A stretch of DNA of 64,000 nt from positions 186,001 to 250,000 of the forward strand of contig NZ_CABVII010000002.1 of assembly GCF_902497995.1 (NCBI RefSeq), read 5' to 3'. Made by a program: the position numbers and the translations under genes. The number at the start of each line of letters is the position of its first letter. Positions within the stretch are counted from its first letter, which is position 1. Origin of the DNA: Pseudomonas fluorescens. Lineage in GTDB: Bacteria; Pseudomonadota; Gammaproteobacteria; Pseudomonadales; Pseudomonadaceae. Below, piece by piece: positions 63,473-64,000 of the stretch. The notes under the pieces were generated by a model, which searched no databases, had not been told where the DNA came from, and saw only the letters and a program-made list of their open reading frames with translations.

Positions 63473-64000
63473 TGCAGACACCTGGACGTTTGATCGGCCT
63501 TGGCGTAGGCCCCGGTGATCCGGAATTGATTACGGTCAAAGCCCTGCGTCTGCTGCGCGAATCGCCAGTGGTGGCGTACTTCGTCGCCAAGGGCAAGAAG
63601 GGCAACGCGTTCGGGATTATCGAAGCGCATTTGCAGGACGCTCAAACCTTGCTGCCCCTGGTGTATCCGGTGACCACCGAAGCGTTACCGGCGCCGCTGT
63701 CCTATGAACAAGTGATCAGCGACTTCTACGATACGGCCGGCCAACAGCTGGCCGCGCATCTCGATGCCGGCCGTGACGTGGCGGTGATCTGTGAAGGTGA
63801 CCCGTTCTTCTACGGCTCCTACATGTACCTGCACGATCGTCTGGCCGAGCGTTACAAGGCCGAAGTCGTGCCGGGTGTCTGTTCGATGCTCGGTGGCGCT
63901 TCGGTACTCGGTGCGCCGTTGGTCTATCGTAATCAGAGCCTGTCGGTGCTGTCCGGCGTGCTGCCTCACGATGACCTCAAGCGACGTCTGGCTGATGCCG
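63469..64000 (+). CDS. cobI: Precorrin-2 C20-methyltransferase, 5' part (3' end outside window)
   Basis: The first 177 codons are visible. [20 protein letters not shown] is the GxGxGD signature of the tetrapyrrole methyltransferases; [20 protein letters not shown] and [20 protein letters not shown] are typical of CobI. The ATG overlaps the cobH stop (ATGATG; the second ATG is also possible), with GGAG upstream. It makes precorrin-3A from precorrin-2. Confidence 0.95.
   Translation, partial: MMQTPGRLIGLGVGPGDPELITVKALRLLRESPVVAYFVAKGKKGNAFGIIEAHLQDAQTLLPLVYPVTTEALPAPLSYEQVISDFYDTAGQQLAAHLDAGRDVAVICEGDPFFYGSYMYLHDRLAERYKAEVVPGVCSMLGGASVLGAPLVYRNQSLSVLSGVLPHDDLKRRLADA

Overview
The window looks like a chromosomal stretch of a fluorescent-group Pseudomonas. 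The evidence is high GC with strong GC3 coding bias, at least fourteen REP/REPIN-type inverted repeats of the common 'GTGGGAGCGGGCTTG...' and 'GTAGGAGCGAGGCTTG...' forms, and gene neighbourhoods typical of the genus: azurin-LOG-nadE-pncB, amaR/amaB/amaA, braCDEFG, a split urease locus next to a DesT-like regulator, urtABCDE, and a two-way split cobalamin cluster. No rRNA, tRNA, CRISPR array, prophage or insertion sequence was seen.

Layout. 1-2.7 kb: end of a transglutaminase-like gene, a small lysine/glutamate-rich protein, a LOG-family nucleotide hydrolase, a possible 29-residue peptide, and azurin. 2.7-4.8 kb: nadE-pncB (NAD salvage). 5-9 kb: LysR regulator divergent from amaB-amaA (pipecolate/lysine breakdown). 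9-14.6 kb: branched-chain amino-acid ABC transporter braCDEFG behind a consensus sigma-54 promoter. 14.7-15.4 kb: noncoding stretch with several DnaA-box-like 9-mers. 15.4-17.4 kb: short-chain dehydrogenase and AGE-family epimerase. 17.6-20.9 kb: ureE-ureF-ureG-ureJ behind a second sigma-54 promoter, then a DesT-like TetR gene. 21-24 kb: an exported protein with 14-residue tandem repeats, and an AsmA protein. 24-26.1 kb: an AT-richer patch with two uncharacterised paralogues and a decayed ferritin-like gene. 26.2-34 kb: lipase without signal peptide, DMT transporter, PsiF, AI-2E-type transporter, Hsp70-like protein, cbpA-cbpM, histidine kinase. 34-39.3 kb: 1749-residue LRR/NEL-type toxin-like effector. 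39.4-49.7 kb: urease structural operon ureD-A-(two acetyltransferases)-B-C and urea transporter urtABCDE behind a third sigma-54 promoter. 50-53.5 kb: 1131-residue protein built from five copies of a ~220-residue unit. 53.6-56.6 kb: copper-linked cluster (PepSY membrane protein, two DUF2946 proteins, PCu(A)C chaperone). 56.7-57.4 kb: HigBA-like toxin-antitoxin pair. 57.5-64 kb: cobK-cbiD-cobL, an inserted gene that is a third member of the uncharacterised family, and a fused cobG-cobH followed by cobI, which runs off the window.

How it works together. The clearest theme is nitrogen acquisition. Urea is imported by UrtABCDE, hydrolysed by UreABC, whose nickel centre is assembled by UreDEFG (with UreJ as probable nickel transporter), and branched-chain amino acids enter through BraCDEFG. 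The urt, ureEFG and bra units each carry a GG-N10-GC promoter element upstream; two have NtrC-like half-sites at typical enhancer distance. Accessory, possibly biotic-interaction functions are scattered between these housekeeping blocks: the NEL-type protein, the five-repeat protein, the three-member uncharacterised family and the toxin-antitoxin pair. These are the best places to look for undescribed biology.
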